Positions 32,430-41,291 are shown, numbered from the stretch's first letter. The stretch: DNA of 64,000 nt from Bhargavaea cecembensis DSE10 (GCF_000348905.1 NZ_AOFT01000008.1:1-64000), one strand, 5' to 3'. Notes: generated by a model from the sequence alone, not told the origin. Numbers and translations are program-made.

Positions 32430-32774
32430 TCAATCCATGGCACGGCGGACTTTTTCGGGAATCATCACCACTTCCGTCTTCAGGTCGACCGGGCGGAAAT
32501 CCGGGTCGATGCACGCGTCCCAATACTCCAGGTGCTTTTTGTCGATCCAGTGGTCCGACTCCTCGACCGCCTGGCCGCCCCCGCCCTGGATGGAATACCA
32601 GTACAAGTACTCCTCCCCGTCCAGCACCTCTCGGAAAATGGTCTCCACATGCATGTTCTCTCCCTCGAGCGTGACAAGCACATCCTCCATATGTCCGTTC
32701 AGAAACGCCAGCCATTCATCCACCTTTTCGGACATGCCGGGCTTCACCCGGAATCGTGTCAGTTCCACATTCAT
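32430..32774 (-). CDS. DUF6176-type small protein
   Basis: The 114-aa soluble protein starts after AAAAGGGGGAAG. It has a ferredoxin-like dimeric barrel look: VELTRFRVKPGMSEKVDEWL, then HVETIFREVLDGEEYLYWYS. The DHWIDKKHLEYWDACID segment is typical of DUF6176. Function is unknown. It is placed between PepSY genes. Confidence 0.75.
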   Translation of the reverse strand: MNVELTRFRVKPGMSEKVDEWLAFLNGHMEDVLVTLEGENMHVETIFREVLDGEEYLYWYSIQGGGGQAVEESDHWIDKKHLEYWDACIDPDFRPVDLKTEVVMIPEKVRRAMD

Positions 32775-32797
32775 GTTCGCTTCCCCCTTTTATTTAA

Positions 32798-32826
32798 GAA
32801 GGGCCGGGGATCGCCCCGGCCCTGAT
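32798..32826 (-). terminator. hairpin between the PepSY and DUF6176 genes
   Basis: AGGGCCGGGGCGATCCCCGGCCCT follows the stop at 32839 on the minus strand; a weak T/A-rich tail follows, so termination may be partial. Confidence 0.65.
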
Positions 32827-32838
32827 GGTTCGTTTATT

Positions 32839-33558
32839 TTAGTCATCCCACGCCACGGTCAGGATTTCCCCGGTGATGGCGTGGACCTGGATATCGGCTT
32901 CCCGGTCATCCCCGGTCTCGACCTGGACCATGTAGTAACCGCCGTCCTGGGTTTCCTCGAATTCGATGTCGTCATCCAGTTCACCCGGAATCTCTTTGAC
33001 CGCAATGGCCGCGGCCTCACCCGGGGTGAGCCGGACGGACGGTTTCGGTGCTTCTTGTGCCGGCGGCGTTTCTTCCTTTGCAGGTTCTTCCTTGGCCGGC
33101 TTTTTGTCCGTCACCGATTCGTTGATCTGTTCCCCGGTGACCGCGTCGTACTCGGCTTCGGTCGTGCGGGATTCGTCTTCCACGGTTGCGCTGTAGACGT
33201 TGTCCTTAAGCGCGATGGCTGTCGGCTCCGAGCCGTACTGCTCCGCGATTTTCGCTTTCATGTCCGCTTCGGGGATCGGGTCGACGCTTTCCGTCTTTTC
33301 CATCGAAATGATCGCACCGCCGTCGCTGTCGACGACCGCTTCGAACACGCCGTCATTGCGCTCGAGCGTGGCACGGTACACTTCGCCGTCCTGCACGATC
33401 TCCCGGACTTCGCCGCCATACATCTGCTTCAGCTTCGCTTCGGCGTCAGCCGCTGCCATGACTTCCCCGCCGCCGCGGAGCGCCATGACGGCCACGACGA
33501 CCACGATCAGAGCAGATGCTCCGATAGCCGCGAGCCAAAGCCATTTTCGGTTATCCAT
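32839..33558 (-). CDS. membrane-anchored PepSY-domain protein, copy 3
   Basis: The 239-aa protein has an N-terminal membrane anchor (residues 6-26). Three PepSY-like repeats follow, near residues 35-90, 95-148 and 175-238; the last is the best match (TPGEAAAIAVKEIPG...ITGEILTV). A Lys/Glu/Pro-rich linker is present. GGAGGGGG supports the start. It resembles YkoJ of Bacillus, encoded next to the YkoGH two-component system, which mirrors the arrangement here. Confidence 0.82.
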   Translation of the reverse strand: MDNRKWLWLAAIGASALIVVVVAVMALRGGGEVMAAADAEAKLKQMYGGEVREIVQDGEVYRATLERNDGVFEAVVDSDGGAIISMEKTESVDPIPEADMKAKIAEQYGSEPTAIALKDNVYSATVEDESRTTEAEYDAVTGEQINESVTDKKPAKEEPAKEETPPAQEAPKPSVRLTPGEAAAIAVKEIPGELDDDIEFEETQDGGYYMVQVETGDDREADIQVHAITGEILTVAWDD

Positions 33559-33630
33559 GCTGAACGACCCCCTCCTTTTCTCCCATTATACATAGCGAAC
33601 ATTAAAAAACGGTGAGAGGCCTGAAGGTTT

Positions 33631-34059
33631 TTATTCCGTCACGGTGTTGATCTGCCAGAGGATGCCGAATCGGTCCTTGACCTGGCCGTAGGCAGGGCTC
33701 CAGAACGTTTCCTGGACATCCATGACCACCTCGCCGCCTTCCGAAAGTAGGCCGAAAACTTCTCGGGTGATGTCCGGATCCGTCAGGGATAGGGCAATCG
33801 AGAGATGGTCGCCGACCGTATGGGGCTGACCCGGATTTGTATCGGAAATCATGAAGTCGGTGTTCCCGACTTTCAGGTGGGCGTTCAGCACCCGGCCCTT
33901 CATTTCTTCCGGCATTTCTTCGCCCGGACGCGACGGCATGTCGCCGAACGTCTTCATCTCAAGCACCTCAGCCTTTAGCGCCTTTTCATAGAAGCGGACC
34001 GCTTCCTGTCCGTTGCCGTTTGTGACGAGGTACGGGTACATCGCTTTGATCATGCTCAT
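33631..34059 (-). CDS. VOC-family (PhnB-like) protein
   Basis: The 142-aa protein has the PhnB fold with KAMYPYLVTNGNGQEAVRFY at the N terminus and ETFWSPAYGQVKDRFGILWQIN at the C terminus. It starts after AAAAGGAGAG, 15 bp after the kinase stop, so it probably belongs to the same transcript. Ligand unknown. Confidence 0.88.
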   Translation of the reverse strand: MSMIKAMYPYLVTNGNGQEAVRFYEKALKAEVLEMKTFGDMPSRPGEEMPEEMKGRVLNAHLKVGNTDFMISDTNPGQPHTVGDHLSIALSLTDPDITREVFGLLSEGGEVVMDVQETFWSPAYGQVKDRFGILWQINTVTE

Positions 34060-34074
34060 CTCTCCTTTTAGTCG

Positions 34075-35421
34075 TTATGATTGCCGGTTTGTCGGAAAGC
34101 TGATTCTGAATACGGTGCCGACGCCGACGACGCTTTCCACACTGATCTCCGCACCGAGCCCGTCTGCGATTTCCTTGGCGAGGGACAACCCAAGGCCGGT
34201 GCCGCCGGTTTTGCGGTTCCGGTCGCTGTTGACGCGGTAAAAGCGGTCGAACAGGTGCGGAAGATCCGCTTCCGGGATGCCCGGGCCGTGGTCGGCGACG
34301 GCCAGTTCGACAAGGCCTTCTTTTTCTTCCAGAGTGAGCCGCACCGCTCCATCACTGTATTTCCGTGCGTTGTCCAAGAGGATGAAGAGCAGCTGGCGGA
34401 GCTTGTCCGGATCGGTTTCGGCCAGGAGTTTTTCCGGGCCTTCGATTGAAAATTCCCGGCCGTACGCCTGTCGCATCGGACGGACCGTTTCTTCGGCGAT
34501 GTCCCGGATGTCCGCCTGTTTAAAGGTATAGGCAGCCGCCTGATCGGATCGCGCCAGGTCCAGGAGCTGTGCCGTCAGGTCTTTCATGCGGATGGACTGC
34601 GATAAGATCGCTTCGACCGCCTCATCCGCGACGTTCCGGTCGCCGAAACCGCGGCGCTTCAGCAGGCGCGCATAGCTTTCGATGACGGTGATCGGCGTTT
34701 TCAGTTCGTGGGAGGCGTCGGATACGAAACGCTCCTGCTTCTCGTAGTTCCGGCCCAGCTGGTCCATCATGTCATTGTAGGCCAGCGCCATCTCATGCAG
34801 CTCGTCCCGGCCGCGGCCTTCGTCGATCTTCTCGTAGGCCCCTTTTTCCCGGTTCTCGCGCATCGTGCCGGTGAGGACATTGATCGGCCGGGTGACAATT
34901 TGGCCGAGCGCGACACTCGAGGCGATAACCGGGATCATCGCCGCAGCAGTGAGACCGATCAGGATCAGCCGGAGCGTGGCGAGTTCGTTCGCGATGTCGT
35001 CCGCAAGCTGCGTGATGCGGAGCTCGGCCACTTCACCGCCTGTACTGATAAACGGCATGGCCACCGTCACGGCAGGCACGCCTTTTACATCGGTGATCGT
35101 ATACGGGCCACTGCCGTCCGGTTCAGCCGGGAAACCCCGCAGCCGACTGTCGCTTTCTACATCGGTGATCTTCCTTCCGTCTGCACCTACGATCAGCAGC
35201 GCACCGTCCGGCGGCATATAGGCCCGGATGACCATGTCCCTGTCTTCGGCAGCAGTTTTCTGCAGCTCCACGGTCAGCTCCTCGCCCCTCCCCATCAGCT
35301 GGTCCGCCTGCCGTTCGTATGTCATTTTCTCGAACAGGAAGTAGATGCCGGTGCTGAGCCCGGCGAGGATCAGGAACATGAGGAGCGTCGTGAACACATG
35401 GATCCTCGTCCTCAGCTTCAT
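34075..35421 (-). CDS. sensor histidine kinase (YkoH/ArlS-like)
   Basis: The 448-aa protein has membrane helices near residues 9-31 and 154-174 that enclose a sensor domain of about 120 residues. A HAMP domain follows. The phospho-acceptor is in SDASHELKTPITVIESYA. N, G1 and G2 boxes are LLDNARKYSDG, DHGPGIP and GGTGLGLSLAKEI. Its ATG overlaps the response regulator stop (ATGA), so the two are coupled. The nearby PepSY genes suggest it senses an envelope signal. Confidence 0.93.
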   Translation of the reverse strand: MKLRTRIHVFTTLLMFLILAGLSTGIYFLFEKMTYERQADQLMGRGEELTVELQKTAAEDRDMVIRAYMPPDGALLIVGADGRKITDVESDSRLRGFPAEPDGSGPYTITDVKGVPAVTVAMPFISTGGEVAELRITQLADDIANELATLRLILIGLTAAAMIPVIASSVALGQIVTRPINVLTGTMRENREKGAYEKIDEGRGRDELHEMALAYNDMMDQLGRNYEKQERFVSDASHELKTPITVIESYARLLKRRGFGDRNVADEAVEAILSQSIRMKDLTAQLLDLARSDQAAAYTFKQADIRDIAEETVRPMRQAYGREFSIEGPEKLLAETDPDKLRQLLFILLDNARKYSDGAVRLTLEEKEGLVELAVADHGPGIPEADLPHLFDRFYRVNSDRNRKTGGTGLGLSLAKEIADGLGAEISVESVVGVGTVFRISFPTNRQS

Positions 35422-36113
35422 TTCGGTGCTTCCTTCAGCACGTAGCCTACGCCCCGGACCGTGTGGATAAGCCCGTCACCGATCTTCTTGCGCACGTAAC
35501 GGACGTACACATCCACGACGTTCGTATCGCCGTAGTAATCAAATCCCCAAACCGCATCCAGCAGCTGTTCGCGCTCGAACACGCGGTTCGGGTGCTTCAG
35601 GAAATACAGAAGCAGGTCGTATTCCCGGGGGGTCAGGTCGATGGAACGCCCGTCACGGGTTACATCACGTGTTTCTTCATTGATCGTGAGCCCGGCAAAC
35701 GAGTGGATGTGCTCCGGTGTCTCTTCCACTTTTGCTCCGGTGAGCGCCTTCGCCACACGCAGCGTTGCCCGGATGCGCGCAAGAAGCTCCTCGATCTCAA
35801 ACGGTTTTGTCACGTAGTCATTCGCCCCGAGGTCAAGACCCGCTACCTTATCCTCCACATCATTCTTCGCCGTCAGCAAAATGACCGGAACCGCCGTATC
35901 GCTCGCCCGGATGCGGCGCAGCACATCAAGCCCGGACAGCCCCGGAAGCATCAGATCGAGCAGCACGAGATCCCATCCGCCCTCGCGGAACTTGATCAGC
36001 CCCTCATCCCCCGCGTGCGCTACTCCTGCCTCGTAGCCCTCAAACTCCAGCTCAAGCTGCAGCACCCGCGCGATGTTCTCCTCGTCTTCCACAATCAGGA
36101 TCCGTTCTGCCAT
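35418..36113 (-). CDS. OmpR-family response regulator
   Basis: The 231-aa protein has the receiver motifs VEDEENIAR, aspartate in LVLLDLMLPGLSG, and lysine in YVTKPFEIEELLAR. The DNA-binding domain ends VVDVYVRYVRKKIGDG and HTVRGVGYVLK. AGGAGG supports the start. It is the first gene of the run containing the kinase, VOC and possibly the PepSY genes. Confidence 0.94.
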   Translation of the reverse strand: MAERILIVEDEENIARVLQLELEFEGYEAGVAHAGDEGLIKFREGGWDLVLLDLMLPGLSGLDVLRRIRASDTAVPVILLTAKNDVEDKVAGLDLGANDYVTKPFEIEELLARIRATLRVAKALTGAKVEETPEHIHSFAGLTINEETRDVTRDGRSIDLTPREYDLLLYFLKHPNRVFEREQLLDAVWGFDYYGDTNVVDVYVRYVRKKIGDGLIHTVRGVGYVLKEAPK

Positions 36114-36299
36114 GACGTCTGCCTCCTTCTCTTTCTACCTATAACTATGATTGGGAAGGTTTTCGGCGTCAAGGGCGGAAGGGCTCAAAGCCTGCAGGCC
36201 GCAGAGGGCGTGCGGCGCACGGCTTTTCTTCCCCAAAAGGGTTCACTGCGCGCTCGGGTGGTACACTGTGGGTAACGAGTTTTCAGAGGAGGGATTTGG

Positions 36300-37034
36300 A
36301 TGAAGGTGATTCCAGTTGGGATCTGGGGCGGTTATCCGAAGGCGGAGTCGGCGACATCGTCGTTCCTGATCGAGCATGAGGGGTTCCGGGTACTGTATGA
36401 CTGCGGGAGCGGAGTGCTGGCGCAGGTGCAGCGCTACATCACGCTCGATGAGATCGATGCGGTCGTGATCAGCCATTATCACGCGGATCATGTGGCGGAT
36501 GTGGGGAGCCTGCAGTATCATCATCTGATTGCGTACTACACGGGGCGTCCGCTCCGGAAGCTGACGTTTTACGCGCATGACCGGGATACGGAAGGCTTCG
36601 GGAAGCTGACGTATAAGGAGGTCGCCGAGGGGCATGCGGTGGCGCCGGGTGAGACGTACGAGATCGGGCCATTTACGGTGACGTTCGCGGAGACGGTGCA
36701 TCCGGTGTACTGCCTGGCGGCGCGCTTCGAGGCGGACGGCAAAGCGGTCGTATTCACCGCGGACACGGAGTTCCACGAGCCGCTCGCGGAATTTGCGAAG
36801 GGTGCGGACCTCCTGGTGAGCGAGGCGAATCTTTATGAGGAATACAAGGGCAAGTCGCCGGGGCATATGGCGGGAAGCGAAGCCGGTGAGCTCGCGCGGC
36901 TCGCTGGTGCGAAGCGGCTGCTTCTGACGCACCTGCCGCAGGAAGGCGACGTACAGCTGATCTTGTCGGCCGCGCAGGAGGCGTTCGGTGGGAGTGCGAG
37001 GCTGGCGGAAGCTGGAGAAGTCATCGAGATTTGA
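36300..37034 (+). CDS. yhfI: metallo-beta-lactamase fold hydrolase (YhfI/RNase Z-like)
   Basis: The 244-aa protein has the metal-binding HYHADHVAD motif near residue 60. More ligands lie in ETVHPVYCLAARF, TADTEF and the C-terminal LLLTHLPQEG. It resembles YhfI, a predicted phosphodiesterase-like enzyme. GAGGAGGGA precedes ATG. It is divergent from the two-component system. Array B1 begins 14 bp after its stop. Confidence 0.88.
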   Translation: MKVIPVGIWGGYPKAESATSSFLIEHEGFRVLYDCGSGVLAQVQRYITLDEIDAVVISHYHADHVADVGSLQYHHLIAYYTGRPLRKLTFYAHDRDTEGFGKLTYKEVAEGHAVAPGETYEIGPFTVTFAETVHPVYCLAARFEADGKAVVFTADTEFHEPLAEFAKGADLLVSEANLYEEYKGKSPGHMAGSEAGELARLAGAKRLLLTHLPQEGDVQLILSAAQEAFGGSARLAEAGEVIEI

Positions 37035-37047
37035 GGGAGCGGGGTTT

Positions 37048-37121
37048 TCTTCAAACTCCGAGCCATAATCTACAAGCTCAGACGCTTAATCTTCAAACTC
37101 AGCATGCTTTATTTCAAACTC
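37048..37121 (-). repeat. 21-bp phased repeat array B1 (GAGTTTGAAGA family)
   Basis: On the plus strand TCTTCAAACTC or a variant begins at 37048, 37069, 37090 and 37111, always 21 bp apart. It lies between yhfI and NERD gene 2. It is inverted relative to array B2 on the other side of that gene. Confidence 0.92.
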
Positions 37122-37130
37122 ACTCGAACT

Positions 37131-37161
37131 AGCAAGGGGTTCGCCGCGGCGAACCCCTTTA
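37131..37161. terminator. terminator between array B1 and NERD gene 2
   Basis: AAGGGGTTCGCCGCGGCGAACCCCTT is a perfect long hairpin next to the stop codon at 37166. It can serve the minus-strand NERD gene. Confidence 0.8.
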
Positions 37162-37165
37162 CTGA

Positions 37166-38119
37166 TTATTTCGGCTGGCGTGTTAGTGTCGTGGTGTAGT
37201 CCCAGGCATAACAAGTCGACCGTCCTTCGCCATCTTTTAGCAGGGGATAGAACCGCAGCAGGCGGGAGGCGGCTCCCGGGCTCTTCATGCCGAACAGCTC
37301 CCGGACCTGCCTGTTCACAATCGTCCGGCTCCTTAGGGTGAACCAATCTTCCAATGTGCGGGTAAAAGGATCAGCGGTTTTCCAGTTGCAGGCCGGGCAC
37401 AACCAGACCCGTTCGCTTTTTCGCAAGAGGCGGCCAGCGCATGATTCACAGAGCGGTCCCCACTCAACTTCTTCGGCAGGAATGCTGAACCGCCCAATCA
37501 GCGGGAACGCGATATAGGGTCGGTTATGGCGGCGGATGTAGTCGGCAAGTTGGCGGAGTTCCCGGACGGTCATCCCCCTCTCCTTCCCTCTTGCGGCCAA
37601 GTGTCCGCGAATCTCCCGGAGGCTGAAGATCCGTCCATTGGCGGGAGGTTTCTCAATGACCGCGCTTCCTGTCATGACAACGGCGCCCACCGCCTTCATC
37701 GGGATACCATGCAGATGAAACCAGACTTGCAGATTGGCGATTTCATCCTGCAGCTGAAGCATCGGGCAGTCGTAGCGGTCGGTAATGTACCCATGTTCGT
37801 CCACTTTATCCAGTCGTGCAGGATGTTCTTCAAAGCGGAGCCTTCCGGCCATGTTCTTGGCTTCGTAAATTACCGCTCCTGTGGGCAGGAGGATCAGGAC
37901 ATCAATCTGGACGTATTGCCCCGGGGTAACTTCCAGGTTGACGTCCCAGAGTATGGGCCACGGAGATTCCAGCCAGCGTATGTAGTTCAGTACTTTTTCT
38001 TCCCCTGCAATTCCCGCCTGAATGGAATTCATTTTCCCCTTAATGTCCAAGTAGGACCGGTGACGGCTACCCACTCGGACGAGTAGCCGCTCATGCGCCC
38101 TTCCTTTAAGAACCGCCAT
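37166..38119 (-). CDS. NERD domain (nuclease-related) protein 2, with zinc ribbon and C-terminal winged-helix-like region
   Basis: The protein is about 317 aa from ATG 38119 (MAVLKGRAHERLL), with GGTGGGGAG upstream. The open frame continues upstream to 38395, but there it only translates array B2 and is not coding. The NERD core shows VQIDVLI and VIYEAKN, matching the D and ExK active-site residues. A CESC...CPAC zinc ribbon follows, then a winged-helix-like tail (TIVNRQVRELFGM). It shares its domain order with NERD 1. It is enclosed by arrays B1 and B2, inverted copies of a different 21-bp family from those around NERD 1. Confidence 0.87.
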   Translation of the reverse strand: MAVLKGRAHERLLVRVGSRHRSYLDIKGKMNSIQAGIAGEEKVLNYIRWLESPWPILWDVNLEVTPGQYVQIDVLILLPTGAVIYEAKNMAGRLRFEEHPARLDKVDEHGYITDRYDCPMLQLQDEIANLQVWFHLHGIPMKAVGAVVMTGSAVIEKPPANGRIFSLREIRGHLAARGKERGMTVRELRQLADYIRRHNRPYIAFPLIGRFSIPAEEVEWGPLCESCAGRLLRKSERVWLCPACNWKTADPFTRTLEDWFTLRSRTIVNRQVRELFGMKSPGAASRLLRFYPLLKDGEGRSTCYAWDYTTTLTRQPK

Positions 38120-38240
38120 CGATTCGCTCCCCACCTGACCCGCCCCTTTCTTTTCCCGAACCATACCATAGTCAGGGACAAGCCGGAAGACAACTTCGCA
38201 TCTTTGAATTTTGGAGCGTTTATTGATGTCAAAATTGAAA

Positions 38241-38263
38241 AATGCCCCGGCTGGCGGGGCATT
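38241..38263 (-). terminator. hairpin separating array B2 from NERD gene 2
   Basis: AATGCCCCGGCTGGCGGGGCATT; on the minus strand TTTTTC follows. It could stop transcripts that cross array B2 before they reach the NERD gene. With array B2 it accounts for most of the gene-free stretch 38120-38465. Confidence 0.65.
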
Positions 38264-38281
38264 CATACGAGAATTTTTAAT

Positions 38282-38359
38282 GAGTTTGAAGATTAGTGTC
38301 CTGAGTTTGAAGATTAGCGTGCCGGGTTTGAAGAATACCTCCCCGAGTTTGAAGATTAG
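38282..38359 (+). repeat. 21-bp phased repeat array B2 (GAGTTTGAAGA family)
   Basis: GAGTTTGAAGA (one copy GGGTTTGAAGA) begins at 38282, 38303, 38324 and 38345, all 21 bp apart. The conserved part extends to GAGTTTGAAGATTA, leaving seven variable bases per unit. It lies upstream of NERD gene 2. Confidence 0.95.
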
Positions 38360-38465
38360 CACACACTGTGCCATCATTCCGCAGCCAGGGGCCAATTTGC
38401 CATTTCTGGATAATCATATAGAATGTTGTTGCTGCAGACATTTATCTTAAGGAGGATAAACGATC

Positions 38466-38801
38466 ATGGCTGTTTTGCCGAATTGCCCCAAATGCCAATC
38501 GGAGTATACTTACGAGGACCGTAATGTATTCGTATGTCCTGAATGTGCAAATGAGTGGACACATGAAGATGGTGAAAAAAGTGAGGAAAACGTTGTAAAA
38601 GACGTCCACGGCAATATTTTGAAAGATGGAGATACGGTGACCGTCATTAAAGATCTAAAAGTGAAGGGCAGTTCATCAGTCCTCAAAATCGGTACGAAAG
38701 TAAAAGGGATTCGCATCGTTGATGGTGACCACAATATTGATTGCAGGATCGATGGATTTGGTGCCATGCAGCTAAAATCTGAATTTGTGAAAAAGGCCTG
38801 A
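38466..38801 (+). CDS. yjdM: YjdM/PhnA-type zinc-ribbon protein
   Basis: The 111-aa protein has an N-terminal zinc ribbon (CPKCQSEY...CPECANEW), then the conserved [25 protein letters not shown] barrel segment of the YjdM family. Despite the old PhnA label, the role is unknown. TTAAGGAGGA precedes ATG. Its base composition is clearly more AT-rich than its neighbours, which may hint at separate origin. Confidence 0.93.
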   Translation: MAVLPNCPKCQSEYTYEDRNVFVCPECANEWTHEDGEKSEENVVKDVHGNILKDGDTVTVIKDLKVKGSSSVLKIGTKVKGIRIVDGDHNIDCRIDGFGAMQLKSEFVKKA

Positions 38802-38806
38802 TTATG

Positions 38807-38842
38807 GTCTCGTATTCCGCTGCGGAATGCGAGACCATTTTT
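38807..38842 (+). terminator. yjdM terminator
   Basis: GGTCTCGTATTCCGC-TGCGGAATGCGAGACC is followed by ATTTTTC. Confidence 0.88.
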
Positions 38843-38859
38843 CGCACACAGGTATTGAA

Positions 38860-38884
38860 AATTGCCCCGTGGGACGGGGCAATT
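38860..38884 (-). terminator. terminator of the guanidino-catabolism operon
   Basis: AATTGCCCCGTGGGACGGGGCAATT is followed on the minus strand by TTCAAT. It lies about 60 bp after the permease stop at 38945. Confidence 0.75.
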
Positions 38885-38944
38885 AGAATCCGATTTTGAA
38901 AAAAGTGGAGAGTGAGTGTCAAGAAACACACGGGCACAGCGTCC

Positions 38945-40357
38945 TTATTCTGCCGCAGGTGTTTCCGCCACGACTTTCTTCGCACGCAGTTCCTTCATCT
39001 TGTAGAACACCATGCAGGCGATAAAGAAGCCGACGCCGTAGATGAGGCCGATGCGCTGTGTCGGGTCGACGAAGAGGAAGCCCAGGATCAGCAGGCAGAA
39101 TGCGATGCAGAACAGCGGCAGGATCGGGTAAAGCGGTGCCCGGTACTTCAGATCCTCCAGGCGGTTGCCGGCTTTCAGGTACTTCCTTCGGAACATGAAC
39201 TGGCTGAGGGCGATCCCCATCCAGGAGATGGTCACCGAAATCCCCGCGATGGACATGAGCAGGACAAAGACGGCGTCGGCTTCCATGAAGCTGGTCAGAA
39301 GCGAAAGGAGCGAGAAAATCATCGTGAAGAGCAGGGCATTCAGCGGCACTTTCCGCTTCGTCAGATTCCGGAAGACCTTCGGCGCCATACCTTCGCCGGA
39401 CATTGCCCAGAGCAGGCGGGTCGAGGCGTAGAGGCACGAGTTGCCGACGGACAAAATGGCCGTCAGGATGATGAAGTTCATGATGTCCGCTGCAAACGGC
39501 ACACCGGCCAGCGTCATGAGCGTGACGAACGGGCTTTCCATGAGGCCGAGCTCGGAGGACGGGAAGATGGCCGACAAAATGACAATCGATGCGATGTAGA
39601 ACAGGATGATGCGGACCAGGATCGTACGGATCGCGCGCGGGATGTTTTTCTCCGGGTTTTCCGTCTCCCCTGCCGCGACCCCCACCAGTTCCGACCCCTG
39701 ATAGGAGAAGATGACGTTCATCATCGTGACAAAGACGATGGCGATCCCCGCAGGGAACAGGCCGGCCGGCGCGAGGTTCGCCATGCCGGGTGACGGCCGG
39801 TCGGCGAGCGGAACCGCGCCGAAGATAGCCAGCGCCCCGATGATGATAAAGGCAATCACCGCGAGCACCTTGATGCCGGCAAACCAGAATTCAGCTTCGG
39901 CAAAGCCGCGTGTCGTTAGCGCGTTCAGGCTGAACAGGAACACCATGAAGACCGCGCACCAGATCCACACAGGGACGTCCGGGAACCAATGCTGCATGAG
40001 GATTCCCGCCGCCGTGAACTCAACCCCCGCGGTCGCAGCCGAGCCGACGAAGTACATCCACCCGAGCGAGAAGCCTGCAGACGGGCTGACGAATTTTGTG
40101 GCGTACGTCTGGAATGAACCGGTGACCGGCATATAGGTGGCGAGTTCCCCGAGGCACGTCATGACCATGTACAGAATCAGGCCGCCGACGAGGTAGCCGA
40201 GGATGGCCCCTCCCGGACCCGCCTGGTTGATCGTGTAGCCGGCGTTGAGAAACAGTCCGGTCCCGATGACTCCGCCCAGGCTGAGCATGAGCAGATGCCG
40301 GCTCTTCATTGAACGATTGAGTTCCTGCGGCGGCATGAGATTGCTTGGATCGTTCAT
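38945..40357 (-). CDS. APC-superfamily amino acid permease (RocC/RocE/GabP type)
   Basis: The 470-aa protein has twelve predicted membrane segments. Family motifs include SLGGVIGTGLFLNAGYTINQAGPGG at the N terminus, FSYQGSELVGVAAGE in segment 6 and YASTRLLWAMSGEG. It is placed last in a run with two amidino hydrolases and RocB, so it may import arginine or a related guanidino compound. CAGGGGGAT precedes ATG. Confidence 0.9.
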   Translation of the reverse strand: MNDPSNLMPPQELNRSMKSRHLLMLSLGGVIGTGLFLNAGYTINQAGPGGAILGYLVGGLILYMVMTCLGELATYMPVTGSFQTYATKFVSPSAGFSLGWMYFVGSAATAGVEFTAAGILMQHWFPDVPVWIWCAVFMVFLFSLNALTTRGFAEAEFWFAGIKVLAVIAFIIIGALAIFGAVPLADRPSPGMANLAPAGLFPAGIAIVFVTMMNVIFSYQGSELVGVAAGETENPEKNIPRAIRTILVRIILFYIASIVILSAIFPSSELGLMESPFVTLMTLAGVPFAADIMNFIILTAILSVGNSCLYASTRLLWAMSGEGMAPKVFRNLTKRKVPLNALLFTMIFSLLSLLTSFMEADAVFVLLMSIAGISVTISWMGIALSQFMFRRKYLKAGNRLEDLKYRAPLYPILPLFCIAFCLLILGFLFVDPTQRIGLIYGVGFFIACMVFYKMKELRAKKVVAETPAAE

Positions 40358-40510
40358 TTTATCCCCCTGACCGGCGGCCCTGCAGCCGCCTGGTTTTTAT
40401 TTTCTCCTGAACACGCTTACAGAAATGGACAATAGAACCAATTTTCAGTCTCTTGATTGGTTAAGCGAAGCCCGCATCCCCTTGGTGTGCGGGCTTTTCT
40501 TGATTCCTTT

Positions 40511-41278
40511 TCAGAACCTGAGTGACAGGCAGCTCAGCCCGCCGTCCTGCTTTTGGACCTCGCTCATGTCGAGTTCAATTGTCTGATAGCCGGCTTCCTC
40601 GATCTTGCGTTTGGTCTCCGGATAACCCGCCGGAATGATGACGTGATCGTTCACCCGGATACAGTTCGCGGAGTACTCGTCTTCCTTATTGATGACAATC
40701 CGGTTGTAGTCTGCAAAAGCCGGATGGTCGATGAATTCACCGGCGACGACCATGTTGTTATTTCCGAGGTAGGCAATTCCCGTCTTAAGGTGGAAGAACT
40801 CCTTGAGCGGCAGGATGTCCGCCATGTAGCCTTCCTTCTCGAGGATTTCCTTGAGCTGACGCGCGCCTTCTTCGTTTGTCCGCTCCGATAAACCAATATA
40901 AAACCGGTCGTCCGCCTGGAGAACATCTCCGCCATCCAGATAGCCCGGTGCTTCGATGTAATAGAACTTATCGTAGAACTTCTTCAGCGCCTCTTCGATC
41001 GCTTCTTTTTCCCCGTTGCGGGATTCGGCGCCCGGGTTGGCGATGACGACAAATTCCGGCGTCAGGACGGCCGGGTCCTCTACAAATACGGAGTCCGGAT
41101 ACTGCTCATCGGCCGGAAGCTCGGTTGCTTCGACACCACAGCTTTTCAGCGCTTCGACGTAGGCCCTGTGCTGTTCGGCGACCTTCTCATAGTCCGGCTT
41201 TCCGAGGTCGGAGCTGGTCAGCCCGTTCACATAGCTTCTGGCGGGCGCTTTGACGATGACATTCTGGAATCGGGACAT
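40511..41278 (-). CDS. dimethylarginine dimethylaminohydrolase (DDAH)-type amidino hydrolase
   Basis: The protein is 255 aa from ATG 41278 (MSRFQNVIVKAPARSY), supported by GAAAGGAAG. The pentein-fold residues are visible: the substrate loop GYLDGGDVLQ, the catalytic histidine in FHLKTGI and the nucleophilic cysteine in GGLSCLSLRF at the C terminus. DDAH converts N-omega-methylated arginine to citrulline and methylamine. It is third in the operon, after an ADI-like hydrolase and RocB. Confidence 0.9.
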   Translation of the reverse strand: MSRFQNVIVKAPARSYVNGLTSSDLGKPDYEKVAEQHRAYVEALKSCGVEATELPADEQYPDSVFVEDPAVLTPEFVVIANPGAESRNGEKEAIEEALKKFYDKFYYIEAPGYLDGGDVLQADDRFYIGLSERTNEEGARQLKEILEKEGYMADILPLKEFFHLKTGIAYLGNNNMVVAGEFIDHPAFADYNRIVINKEDEYSANCIRVNDHVIIPAGYPETKRKIEEAGYQTIELDMSEVQKQDGGLSCLSLRF

Positions 41279-41291
41279 GGAAATCTTCCTT

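Noticed and set aside
38282-38359. The regular arrays could be taken for CRISPR arrays.
   Set aside because: Conserved words are only 9-14 bp with 7-12 bp between them, units are 21 bp, and no cas genes are present.
40470-40500. Hairpin AGCCCGCA...TGCGGGCTTTT as a terminator of the DDAH gene.
   Set aside because: Its T run is on the plus strand while the flanking genes are on the minus strand, so it was not listed as a terminator.
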